Both the position numbers and the translations under genes were made by a program. This document shows positions 44,350 through 54,028 of a stretch of 64,000 nucleotides of DNA, one piece after another (position 1 is the stretch's first letter; the number at the start of each line of letters is the position of its first letter). The stretch covers positions 11,485,312 to 11,549,311 of the forward strand of contig NC_092675.1 of the NCBI RefSeq assembly GCF_964355755.1. Reading direction: 5' to 3'. This stretch comes from Antedon mediterranea (taxonomy: Eukaryota; Echinodermata; Crinoidea; Comatulida; Antedonidae). The notes under the pieces are model-generated. The model had not been told where the DNA came from and searched no databases. It saw nothing but the letters and a program-made list of their open reading frames with translations.

Positions 44350-44963
44350 ATTAATCATCCTATTGTAACAGTCACGTGAACACCCAAGAAGAGGTAGACA
44401 CACTAATGATCCCTCATGGCATTGAAATAGCATCTACACCAGGAAATGAAGTCGACTTCTTCACGCAAGATACCGACTGGTTTGTTTTAATTCTAAGGCG
44501 CCTACAACAGTTGGGGGAAAATACTGGAATTTTAACACTCAGGCACAGCTGAAACAGGAAGAAGAATTACTCTTCAACCAATATACGATCACCTTGGACC
44601 AGAAAAGGCAGCCAGACTACCAGGTTTCTATGCTATCACTGGATGTGGTGTTATGGGTCACAGGAAAAAAACAGCTTTTAAGATTGTATATGAAGTCACC
44701 TCCTCACATCATAGAAGCTCTAGTCAAACTCGGAAAAGACAATATGCCATCTTTCAATGGGAAGGCAGGATGCGAGAAGTTTCTGTGCAGTCTTCTTGGA
44801 ACTAAAAGGGTGTCAGCGGTTCAAAACACTGCCAAATAATCAAGGTGTGGAAAAATTGCCACCAACTTCTGGAGCGTTGCACCAGCACATACTACGCGCA
44901 CATCTCCAGGCCAATATATGCATCTATAATGTACCGAGATGTGTAAATGCGAAGCAGACGTGA
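44350..44963 (+). pseudogene. FEN/PIN-like gene of foldback C, inverted partial copy
   Basis: Plus-strand pieces: EEVDTLMIPHGIEIASTPGN (44388), FFTQDTDWFVLILRRLQQLG (44460), FYAITGCGVMGHRKKTAFKI (frame-shifted, near 44620-44690), KLGKDNMPSFNGKAGCEKFL and LPPTSGALHQHILRAHLQAN. It supplies the D-T-D motif missing from the minus copy, and a GCG in place of GCD. It lacks the N-terminal VIDG and VVFD parts. Confidence 0.7.
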
Positions 44964-44966
44964 ATA

Positions 44967-45614
44967 ACAGACTTCAAACCAGTCAAAATAAAGTTGCTAG
45001 GTTTATATTAAATAAAAATGATCGTGCACATATTGGTAAAGACGAACTGAACCAAATCGGTCAATTATGTCTAGAGGATAGAATTTGCTAACTCAAACTT
45101 AATCATGTTCATAAGATTTTTTATGGAAAATCAGTACCTTATTTAACTGAAAAGTTTAAAAGAGTTTCATCTAACCACCATTATATGACTAGAAGTAAGG
45201 TCAATGGATTTTCAGTTCCTAAATCTGATAGTCAAATATCTACGTTTTATTATACAGGCATAAAGGCATGGAATAACCTACCTCATTCCATTCAGCAAAT
45301 AGAAAACAAATTTAATTTTAAGAAAAATGTTAAATCACATTTCTGTTCTACCAAATAACTATATAAGTCAATCATAGTCTTTAATTTAACTTGTTTTTTA
45401 TATTATTGTTTTTGTTATATTTACGTGTTTAATGCAATATTTTGTAATGTTTTTATTTTAGATTGTAAAGGATCCCAATGGAAATAAGCTGATAAGCTTT
45501 TTGGGCTATCCTGGAAAATCTTTTATAAATGTATTATTTGTAATGTCCGTAATTTATGTTATCACTTTGTATGTATTTTTTATGATGATTTTCCAAATGA
45601 ATTCAAATCAAATC
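44967..45614 (+). mobile_element. 5'-truncated LINE tail in foldback C
   Basis: Encodes RLQTSQNKVARFILNKNDRA, LCLEDR and later YYTGIKAWNNLPHSIQQIEN, the C-terminal part of a jockey-superfamily ORF2, with one stop. It ends ATTCAAATCAAATCAA, the same tail type as the minus-strand LINE ending at 3946. It interrupts the right arm; the left arm shows the empty site. Confidence 0.8.
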
Positions 45615-45769
45615 AACATATGACCATTGTTGTCTACATCCGATTCGGACAGTGATAGTGATGGCTAAAATGACGACGAATAATTAAAGTAATTAAACAC
45701 AAATATCATTATGTTATAGCCTATGTATTTAATTAAAGTTTAAAAAAAACAATTTGATTATGTAGCCAT

Positions 45770-46465
45770 TTCAGATAAAAATGGCGGCCATGTTGGATAA
45801 AATGGCGGCCATTTTGGTTGAAATGTCTGCCATTTTGGCTTTTTCTGTTACACAAATATGAAATATTATTTGAACATTTATTGTTTCTTTTATGATTGAA
45901 TTTCTATCTCGATAACATCTTTAAATGTCATAAACTTACAATATTTGAAACAATTTTGTCCAAAATTGGGGCCATTTTTAAATGGCTGCCAATCCTCCTT
46001 GCGTATGAAAAAAAAATGGAGCAAATACTTTTTGGATTCAGTGATGTCTATTCTACAACATATCTAATTTTTACCAAATATATGTGAATAAAAGTTGAAA
46101 GAAATATTTGATTGATATATGTGGCCATTTTAGATAAAATGATGGCCATATTGGATAAAATGGCAGCCATTTTTGGCATAATGGCGGCCATTTTGGCTTG
46201 TTCAGTTCATCATTTTTGTAATACAAAAATGATGTGAAATATTATTTGAACATTTATTGTTACTTTTATGATTGAATTTCTATCTTGATAACATCTTTAA
46301 ATGCCATATACTTACAATATTTTGTCCAAAATGGCGGCCATTTTGAAATGGCTGCCAACCCCCACTTGCGTATGAAAAAAAAAATGGAGCAAATACTTTT
46401 TGGATTCAGTGATGTGTATTCTACAACATATCCAATTTTTACCAAATATAGCAAAAAAAAATGCA
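45770..46465 (-). repeat. right tandem array of element C
   Basis: Two units inverted relative to 42177-43010, with AAAATGGCGGCCATTTTGG, ACTTTTATGATTGAATTTC and AATACTTTTTGGATTCAGTG. Short ORFs here are repeat products. Confidence 0.85.
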
Positions 46466-46875
46466 ACTTATCATATCGCTACATTTCATACTGGACTATA
46501 TGATCCTGAAAAATGTCACATGATTATACTCCCTAGCAAAATAAAAAACCCGATTGGACCCGAATGGGGGAAAGTGTCTATTTACGCAAAATTGCGCAAT
46601 GTATGTGTATACACAATAAAAATACCAGAAATAGAAAGATCTGGAAAAATTACAGATAAAAACATTTTACATTTTTTTTTTAGTGAAGAAATAAATTTTT
46701 TGGGAATATTCAAATATACCCCTCATTTGCATGTAAAAGAATAGGAAATTACAAGGTATCCCCCCCCCCCCCCAAAATGCAAAAAATATGAAGTAAGAGG
46801 GATGATATTTAAATTAAAGTTGAAATGTATGAAAAATAGCAATTTTCTGGGTGGAACTCCACTTTAAGAAAAGAT

Positions 46876-46964
46876 ATATTGTCCCCCTAAAAACTTGAAA
46901 AATTAAGATTAATAAAATCATGATTATTTTGAAGAATTATTTTTTCAGGGGGACAATCTTTAAA
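46876..46964. mobile_element. 89-bp MITE
   Basis: TATTGTCCCCCTAAAAA and TTTTTTCAGGGGGACAATC are near-perfect inverted ends around ATTAATAAAATCATGATTAT. Its longer relative is at 30740-31020. Confidence 0.7.
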
Positions 46965-47011
46965 TGATTAAGTTTTCTCAGTAGGTCTTTGATTTTTGCT
47001 TTTTGCTCTAA

Positions 47012-47798
47012 AAGCCCCTTTCTCACAGTGCCTGCAATATACCGGTATGATGCTGGCGTCGTGCCGGTATCGTTACCGGCATATACCCGTTCTCATCGGA
47101 CTATTGTGCCGGAAATATAACCGGTATACCGGCTTTCTGTGAGAAAGGAGTCGGGCATATTCGGCCAATAAAAGTCTGACAAAATAATTATTGAGGGTGT
47201 CCTTTATTGTTATTATTTTTGTCTAGCGATATGGCGGCGGCGAATTTTAAGTTACAGATTATTGTCTTCCTTTTATAGCATATTTATGCAATATATGCTA
47301 TGTGCATATATTATACAGGTACAGTAATTAAATAGCCGTCATCGGCAATCTGTAAAACAACTTAGAAGGAGAAATCAGGCTGTACAATTTACGCCACCCA
47401 CAACCAGCTTGCAAACAATATTAACGTAAACAGCTCCCGACCTTATTGTTCCATCCATTTGTCTACATTGTCCCCTTATTTTAAGCAGCTCTCTTATCTC
47501 ATTATCCCTCCAGTTCGACATTATTGTCAATTGAATTGAATCGGCGCCAAAATGATACACTTGACCGCGCAAGGTGTCAAAGCCCCGACGGGGAATTAAA
47601 TATAACGGCGTTACATTCTCACAGAATGCCCGTCTCGCATTGCGGGGAATATCCCTAGTAATATTACTAGGTCTAAAGCAGGTCATGTCGATGCTGGCAT
47701 GATGCCAAGTCGATCCGTTCTCACAGAAAACCATACCGGCATGGTAATGGTATATTCCCGCAACATTCCTGGCACACAGCTCTGTGAGAAAGGGGCTT
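47012..47798. mobile_element. PIF/Harbinger-like element
   Basis: The ends are inverted copies of AAGCCCCTTTCTCACAG, with TAA at both edges (offset by one base). The TCTCACAG/CTGTGAGA motif is repeated at least four more times inside in both orientations. A 3-bp TAA/TTA target and an encoded Myb-like remnant both point to PIF/Harbinger. No DDE nuclease remains. Confidence 0.7.
47375..47525 (-). pseudogene. Myb/SANT-like domain remnant
   Basis: The minus strand reads MSNWRDNEIRELLKIRGQC, then RQMDGTIRSGAVYVNIVCK and LVVGGVN. The W-x-D-x-E-[IV]-R-x-L-L...Q-x-D-G-T-x-R pattern is that of the trihelix/Myb-like proteins which partner PIF/Harbinger transposases. It runs to the end of a 144-codon open frame whose first part is translated terminal repeat. 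Confidence 0.65.
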
Positions 47799-47829
47799 AA
47801 TTTCCGCATTTAATTCCCAGCTGAAGTTT

Positions 47830-48735
47830 CCTAAAAAATTGTCCCCAAATATTTGAAGGACATGACAATCTCAACTGGTTCATCACCAATAGAAGACTTC
47901 CCAGGGTTGCATCCTTTCTCTCTCCTAAAATCCACTATCATTTTCTTGGTTTTGGTCGAATTTAGTAAGATTCACTACAAAATTTAACAAAATCGTCCAA
48001 AGCAGACCCATGACCATCCTGAGTACCTTGAGGGAGAGACAGTAATACGGTGTTGTCAGCAAATTTGACAAGATAACTATTATCATGTTTGCTTCGACAT
48101 TCATCCATATGATATAAAGAGGGAGGAAGGGGAGAAAGATCGCAAACCTTAGGAGATGCAATACTTGTGGTAAAAGAATCTGAATAAGTTTGATTAATGA
48201 AAGCCCATTGTCGGTTAAAAAATTAATAATCCATAAAATCATGTTGAAAACCAAATTTGTCAGCCAATAAGGGTGCGTGGTATTGAAGGCAGAAGAAAAG
48301 TCTGCGAAAAGCATTCTAGCATGCGATCTGGGTAGTTCAAGGTGTCTGTACAGCTTGTTTAATAAGAAAAGCTTGGCATCCTTGACACCCCTTCCAGACC
48401 TATACGCGAAGTGTAGTGGGTCGAGTTCTGGTTCAACAAGAGATGTAATAAGCGCTTTAACTAGTTTTTCAAAAATTTTCATCACAAGTGATGTTAGCGC
48501 AAATGGGCGTATGGTCATTAGGCTGTTTAATAGCCGTCTTTATTGGAATAGGTTTTATGATGAATTGTTTCCAGATATTTGGAACTACACATTGGTTTGG
48601 AAGAGGTGCCAGAGAACATCACACAGCTGGTCATCACATGACTTTAGGTTCTGCCCTCAATACCATTAGGTCCAGGGGTCTTATTAATATTTATATAGTT
48701 CATAACGTTTTGCAGCACCCGCAAAAAATTGTTTA
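47830..48735 (-). pseudogene. LINE RT relic (Rex-like)
   Basis: Minus-strand pieces: ININKTPGPNGIEGRT, FALTSLVMKIFEKLVKALIT, LDPLHFAYRSGRGVKDAKLF, MLFADFSSAFNT and, after frameshifts, KFADNTVLLSLPQGTQDG, KMIVDFRREKGCNPG and SFKYLGTIF. The catalytic YADD reads FADN. It abuts the PIF/Harbinger-like element on its 3' side. Confidence 0.8.
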
Positions 48736-48951
48736 GACTGTCTGGCAGTACATGATACTCAACCCCTTTATAGTACTTTCCTTATTTGTAACTGTGTTAA
48801 TTTATGCCATATGTTTAATACCTTGCCAAGCACTACGAACACATCCAATATTTAACTTATGTTATATTTCCTTTCTATAAAATCTTTAGCCTTATGAACA
48901 GTTATTTACTTGTTTTTAGTTATTCTTACTACCCTGATAGAACAGTTTTTT

Positions 48952-50260
48952 AGGTGATCATTTAGGAATAAAATGATCACCTATTGTTATTGTATGAAAT
49001 CTTTATTCTTCTCTTTCTTATTATTTATTTCTCTCTGTACAAATTTGTGTAACAATTATCTCAAAAAGTTTAATGTCAATGATGATCATATCTCCATAAT
49101 TCATTATCACATATTAATAAAATTCACTACACGTAAACTTCAGGTCAAGGGTAAAAATATTAGCAAATAAAAACGCACACGCACGTTTTTAAAAACTGCA
49201 TTCTACTCATCTTCCTTGGTACATCCACCAATTTTGAGTCCATTTCGGCTTAAAATAGTGCTATACGAGCACGTTAAAAATGACAAAAAATGCGCACATT
49301 AATTGTACAAAAGTGCTAAAAATTGTAAAAAATAAGGCATTTTTAAAATGAAAATAATTCTTCAGAATGCACGGTGACCCCCAATTTTTTAAACTTATTA
49401 TGGAAGCCAATGAGTTGTAGATATAAATGTATATATACATTAGACGTACAAAATTGTATGACGTCATCATTTGGCCGCATGAATTTTTAAAATAGGGGTT
49501 TTCCCCCTTTTGTCATAGACCACCATATTCAACAGAGCGCAACTCGCTTTTCTGTGATCGATTTTGTTTTATTTTTTAATACATTCTACCTCAACCAATT
49601 ATGTTACTTATGAGTTGCCAATATTTTCTTTTGGATGACGTCATCACGTCTTAAAATTTAAAAAACGGTGGTTACGTAATTTTACCTACTACACGTATAT
49701 TTGAATACCTTACAGCTCTTCTGAATTAAAGTTGACCTCGAAGTTTATAACTTAGTATGATAGCTGGTGAAATGTACATATGAATTCATTTAAAAATTAA
49801 GCCTATCAGATGTTGTGACGTTATCATATGGCCAGTTGAAGTTAAAAAGTAGTTTTTTCATCTCTTTCGTCAAAGTTATACAATTTTTAAAGAGCGCGCA
49901 CGGCCCTTCTACGTGCCAAATTTTCTTCCAAATGTTATATTTTATTGCTCAATTTATTATCTTTCGATATTGTTATCCACAAGTTTTTTTGATAATGTTA
50001 TCAGTGCCAAAAACTTAGAACATGATGTGTGTCCGTAATTTCACCAATGCTACAATGTACAAGATATACAGTATATACTGTACATAACCTATATGGCATA
50101 TAATAGGCACAACTCAGCACTATAGGCGTATAATAGGATGGCATACATCAACATTTTCCGGTTGTATGTTAACATACGTGCATGTTTAAAAAATATTAAT
50201 GTCAATAAAATTATAAAAATGATCACCTATAATTCGTCAAAGTGACGAATTAAATTCTAG
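48952..50260 (+). mobile_element. Helitron-like element, GGTGATCATTT subfamily, copy 1
   Basis: The 5' hairpin AGGTGATCATTT...AAATGATCACCT starts at 48952. The 3' end reads AAATGATCACCTAT, the hairpin ATTCGTCAAAGTGACGAAT, and TAAATTCTAG, then TT. At 1309 bp it is shorter than its siblings (about 1.57 kb), by internal deletion. It contains TGACGTCATC motifs. No protein. Confidence 0.7.
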
Positions 50261-50262
50261 TT

Positions 50263-50321
50263 AGGTGATCATTTAGAATAAAATGATCACCTATTGTTAT
50301 TGTATTAAATCTTTATTATTA
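50263..50321 (+). mobile_element. 59-bp 5'-end fragment of a Helitron-like element
   Basis: A complete 5' hairpin and about 30 following bases (CTATTGTTATTGTATTAAAT), cut off where the next element starts at 50322. No matching second 3' end was found downstream of 51894. Confidence 0.7.
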
Positions 50322-51894
50322 GGTGATCATTTAGAATAAAATGATCACCTATTGTTACTGTATGAAATCTTTATTCTTCTCTTTCTTATTATTTATTTCT
50401 CTCTGTACAAATTTGTGTAACAATTATCTCAAAAAGTTAAATGTCAATGATAACAAATTTTTGACAATGTCTTTTAAATACTTTAACTTTAGCCATAATA
50501 AGCTTTTCAGTGTGATCACTCAACCGTGACGTCATTAATACGCAATTTTGTGAAATCACTCTATCAATCATATCTCCATAACTCTTTATTACATATCAAT
50601 GAAATTCACTACATGTAAACTTCAGGTCAAGGGTAAAAATATTAGCAAATAAAAACTTGCGCGTTTCAAGGTCATGCGCGTGAAATTACGCGTTAAAAAA
50701 TAGAAATGCTCCAAATTAAGTTTTGATCAATTTAGAGCATGAATTAGGCCATTTGCGTGTTTTAAAAAATTACTGCGCAAAACACGTTTTTGCGCATGCG
50801 TACATAGAAAGCGTAAAAAAATACCATTTTTTTGTACAAATTGCATTCTACTCATCTCCCTTAGTACATTCACCAAATTTGAGTCCATTCCGACTTAAAA
50901 TAACACTATACGAGCACGTTAAAAATGACAAAATGCGCACATTAATTGTACAAAAGTGCTAAAAATGGTAAAAAGTAGGGCCTTTTTAAAATGAATATAA
51001 CTCTTCAGAATGGAAGATGACCCCCAATTTTTTTAACTTATTATGGAAGCCAATAAGTTATAGATATAAATGTATATACACATTAGACGTACAAAATGGT
51101 ATGACGTCATCAAATGGCCACTTGAATTAAAAAATTAGTAATTTTTATCTTTTTGTGTGGGTTATCACATTCAATAGAGCGCATCTCAGTTATTTTAACC
51201 CGATTTTTGCACAAATTTTAGTATGTGCTTGCTCAATTAATTATTCTTCTAATGAGTTGTCAACATTTTTATTTTGATGACGTCATCACGCGTAAAAACT
51301 TGAATAACCTAGGTCGTGTAATTTCAGCTACACCATACATTTGAATATCTTATAGCTCTTCAGAATTAAAGGTGACCTTGAAGATTACTTATTATGAAAG
51401 CTGATGAAATGTAGATATGAATTCATATTAAAATTAAGCCTATCGGATGTTGTGATGTTATCATATGGCCAGTTGAAGTTAAAAAGTAGTTTTTAAATTT
51501 CTTTAGTCAACGTTATACAAATTTTAAAGAGCGCGCATTGCGCTTCTACGTGTCAAATTCTCTTCCAATTCTTATATATTTATTTGCTCAATTCATTTTC
51601 TTTCGAAATTGTCATCTTCGAGTTTGTTTTGATAATTCCATCATACCAAAAAATTAGAACATGATGTGTGTCCCGTAATTTCACCTATGCTACACTGTAT
51701 ATAGATATGCAGTATATACTGTATATTGTATATGGCATTAGGCACAACTCAACCCTATAAGCATATAATAGGATGGAATGTATCATCATTTTCCGATCGT
51801 ATGTTAACATACGTGCATGTTTAAAAAATATGAATGTCAATAAAATGATAAAAATGATCACTATAATTCGTCAAAGTGACGAATTAAATTCTAG
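50322..51894 (+). mobile_element. Helitron-like element, GGTGATCATTT subfamily, copy 2
   Basis: It runs from AGGTGATCATTT to the hairpin ATTCGTCAAAGTGACGAAT plus TAAATTCTAG, 1573 bp. Its body aligns with copy 1 and, more distantly, with the stack after 53652. Copies 1 and 2 stand head to tail, as rolling-circle elements often do. Confidence 0.72.
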
Positions 51895-51940
51895 TTTAAT
51901 TATTTAAATACGCTATTTAGTAATGTTTATTGATTTTCAG

Positions 51941-52001
51941 GGTACATCTGCTCCATTTTGGTCGCCTCATGCTGCTTTGAAAACCAGCACACCTGCTACA
52001 G
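51941..52001 (+). CDS. AHI1: AHI1 exon, linker
   Basis: Acceptor TTGATTTTCAG, donor GTAACT. Enters in phase 0 and ends in phase 1. It encodes GTSAPFWSPHAALKTSTPAT. No domain is recognised. It follows a 21.4-kb intron made up almost wholly of TEs. Acceptance rests on good splice sites and on phase agreement with both neighbours. Confidence 0.75.
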
Positions 52002-52445
52002 GTAACTACAGTAGCTATCTTTGACAGATGTGTATTAACAGACAAGATAGTTCTATATTCTGTACCCAATCTTAAGGATGAGTCTATTGTCATTTATCCT
52101 GATCACATCACGGGCAGTATACAGTAGAACCAATATGTGTTTATTCAAGAAGCAATGATTTAGAAATTTCTCTCTTGATACAAAAATAAAAGCTTATAAT
52201 TATTAATAAGAGTTTCATGTATACAGTGAAATATTCCAGAACTCTGTTTTCACTTAACACACATAATAATTATTTGAATATTTATCTAGCTCATAGCACT
52301 TCATTTTCAAATAATGATTTCTAGGATGAATACACAATGAAAGGTTTCCTACCACAGTGTTAATAAATGCCTTCTCTACTGTTTTTCTTTAAAGGCAGAG
52401 TCTTTGCAACTGCAACTTACGCTAGATTTCAAATGAGAAATTTGT

Positions 52446-52852
52446 TACCGTAAATCTTCTAATTGTAACCATGGGTTATTATTCTTTGATTGTTTTTTAG
52501 GGTGGGTTACTATTAGAAGGGGGGGGGGGGTTACTATTAGAGTAGTGGGTTACTATTGATAATCTTAAATTAGGCACCTGAAAATAGTAACCCACCCCCA
52601 ACTTTGCCGGTCAGCAACTCATAGCAAAATAATAAAACAGTAGGAATAAACAAATTTGACTTTATTTTATAAACTCAAAAACACTCAATCCTCCCCCACT
52701 CAACATGCATTATCTCCTTATTTTCAAAATACGGCTGCATCATTAGTTTTTGTGACTCTAATAGTAACCCGTGGGGTATTATTATAGATTGACTTATAAG
52801 GTGGGTTACTATTAGAGTGTGGGTTTTATTAGATTAGATTAGATTTACGGTA
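52446..52852. mobile_element. TA-flanked MITE
   Basis: The ends CCGTAAATCT and AGATTTACGG are inverted and bordered by TA. Inside are GGGTTACTATTAGA-type direct and inverted repeats and a run of ten G. It lies in the intron just before AHI1 exon 52935-52996. Confidence 0.65.
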
Positions 52853-52934
52853 TGTCAATTTATTTAAAAAGTCTTGAAATTAGATCAAATTTGCTACAAA
52901 TGACTTGAAATGATGTATTTTTTTTCTTTTTTAG

Positions 52935-52996
52935 CACTTATTCAGCAGCAGTCATATGCCCAAAAGATGAGTGTACCCAGTATATCCATTCAACCA
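52935..52996 (+). CDS. AHI1: AHI1 exon, linker
   Basis: Acceptor TTCTTTTTTAG preceded by a long T tract, donor GTAAGT. Phase 1 in, phase 0 out. It encodes ALIQQQSYAQKMSVPSISIQ plus Pro. It is Gln/Ser-rich linker between the propeller and SH3 parts. A 407-bp MITE (52446-52852) ends 82 bp upstream. Confidence 0.78.
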
Positions 52997-53232
52997 GTAA
53001 GTGTACTGACATTTCATAAGCAATGTACCTCAGTGACTTCTATGCCATTGTTTTGTTTAAAATTAAAACAACAAAATTAAATTAAATATTGTTTTTGTGT
53101 ATGTTCAAATGTGGGTGGTCATAGCATTGAATAATGCCCATAATTAATTAGATTACAGTACTTTAGAAAATGTTACTTTACAATTTTTGTACATAATCAG
53201 TCAATGAGAGTTAACAAATGTTATCCTTTCAG

Positions 53233-53268
53233 GAAAATCAGTACATTACTCCTGGTTATAACATTCCT
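53233..53268 (+). CDS. AHI1: AHI1 small exon (36 nt)
   Basis: Acceptor TTATCCTTTCAG, donor GTAAGG, phase 0 both sides. It encodes ENQYITPGYNIP. Its 3' intron is 50 nt. Because 50 is not a multiple of three, retention would shift the SH3 frame, which argues for true splicing. A second in-frame acceptor six bases further on (after GGCACAG) is possible for the next exon. Confidence 0.75.
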
Positions 53269-53318
53269 GTAAGGTTAGAGATCATTTTTCAATTCAAAGA
53301 ATTTTGTTCCTCTCAAAG

Positions 53319-53547
53319 GCACAGTCTGGAACAGCAAATTTTAAGTTTGTCTGCAGTCAAGCTAAGCCACCAAAACTTCATCTGGTTGTGGCTATGTACG
53401 ACTACACAGCACAGAGGTCCGATGAGGTAACATTTACTCAGGGTAGCGTAATCAAAGTGCTTCATGAAGACAATGCTAACTGGTGGATGGGAGAAATGGC
53501 AGATGGAAAACAAGGCTACTTTCCTGCTAACTATGTGATGGAGCAAG
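53319..53547 (+). CDS. AHI1: AHI1 exon, SH3 domain
   Basis: Acceptor TTCCTCTCAAAG, donor GTAACA. Phase 0 in, phase 1 out, so at least one further exon follows. It encodes a complete SH3 domain: VVAMYDYTAQRSDEVTFTQG (ALYDY motif and acidic RT loop), a DNANWWMGE stretch with the conserved Trp pair, and GKQGYFPANYV (the PxNYV motif). In AHI1 this domain is thought to bind proline-rich partners such as the nephrocystin module. It ends just before the Helitron-like stack. Confidence 0.93.
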
Positions 53548-53651
53548 GTAACATGTACATATACAAACTAGAATGGCACTACGAGAGTGCATACCTCCGC
53601 CTACTGTAAAATGTTCCTACATAATATTTCACTGCAAAAAAAAAAATATTT

Positions 53652-54028
53652 AGGTGATCATTAGTTATCCGCTTGGTAGAGCGGATAACTCCTTGTTATT
53701 GTATGAGATCAACATTTTTTTTCTGTATTATTAGTTATCCGCTTAGTAGCGGATGACTCCTTGTAATCGTCCTGTTACTTTTTTTTTTTTTTTTAGGTGA
53801 TCATTTAGAATAAAATGATCACCTATTGTTATTGTATGAAATCTTATTCTTAGTTATCCGCATTGAGCGGATAACTCCTTGTAACTGTCCTGGATCAATT
53901 TCTATGTTTTTTAGTTATCAGCATAGTAGCGGATAACTTCTTGTAATCGTCCTGTTACTTTTTTAGTTATCCGCTTAGTAGCGGATAACTCCTTGTAATC
54001 GTCCTGGATCTTTTTTTTTTTCTTTATT
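53652..54028 (+). mobile_element. pile of seven Helitron-like 5' ends
   Basis: 5' hairpins start at 53652 (GGTGATCAT type, cut after 11 bases), 53663, 53733, 53795 (GGTGATC type), 53852, 53913 and 53965 (AGTTATCCGC type); an eighth, complete element begins at 54029. Each fragment is about 50-70 bases and stops in a T-rich tract at which the next begins. They are the 5' stubs of elements whose remainders lie downstream. Confidence 0.75.

Larger units (their letters stand above)
41605..46866. mobile_element. foldback element C with inverted gene copies, TTAA target
   Basis: Ends: TTAA followed by AGGGGGATTC on the left, GGAACTCCACT followed by TTAA on the right, with further partly matching AAAATTGCT. 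Inside are inverted tandem arrays (42177-43010 and 45770-46465) and inverted gene copies (43153-44015 minus, 44350-44963 plus). The unique loop 44016-44349 carries the N-terminus. A LINE fragment sits in the right arm. TTAA targets occur in Kolobok and piggyBac; the encoded protein resembles neither. Confidence 0.7.
3740..53547 (+). other. AHI1: AHI1 (Jouberin) gene, central to 3' part, 11 exons visible
   Basis: Eleven exons with AG/GT borders join in one reading frame: 142, 148, 134, 141, 182, 21, 123, 61, 62, 36 and 229 nt. The product has four WD40 blades, a polar low-complexity linker and an SH3 domain. This WD40-then-SH3 order is diagnostic of AHI1/Jouberin, a scaffold of the ciliary transition zone and basal body. 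The upstream coiled-coil and first WD40 blades, and the exons after the SH3 domain, are not in the window. Introns range from 50 nt to about 21.4 kb and are filled by TEs, several in sense orientation. The family call is strong; exact splice sites are predictions without transcripts. Confidence 0.9.

Noticed and set aside
46400-46744. 114-codon ORF at the right end of foldback C
   Set aside because: It starts inside the tandem array, has no recognised domain and low-complexity Lys/Ile content; not enough to call a gene.
34921-46866. Foldback genes as host genes
   Set aside because: Inverted partial duplication, many frameshifts, tandem-repeat arms and lack of introns indicate decayed mobile-element genes.
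47375-47809. Full 144-codon ORF as a gene
   Set aside because: The first ~95 codons translate terminal and subterminal repeats; only the last ~50 resemble a Myb-like domain.
48973-50529. Twin ORFs starting MITYCYCMKSLFFS at 48973 and 50341
   Set aside because: They are repeats of the Helitron-like 5' region, AT-rich and without homology.
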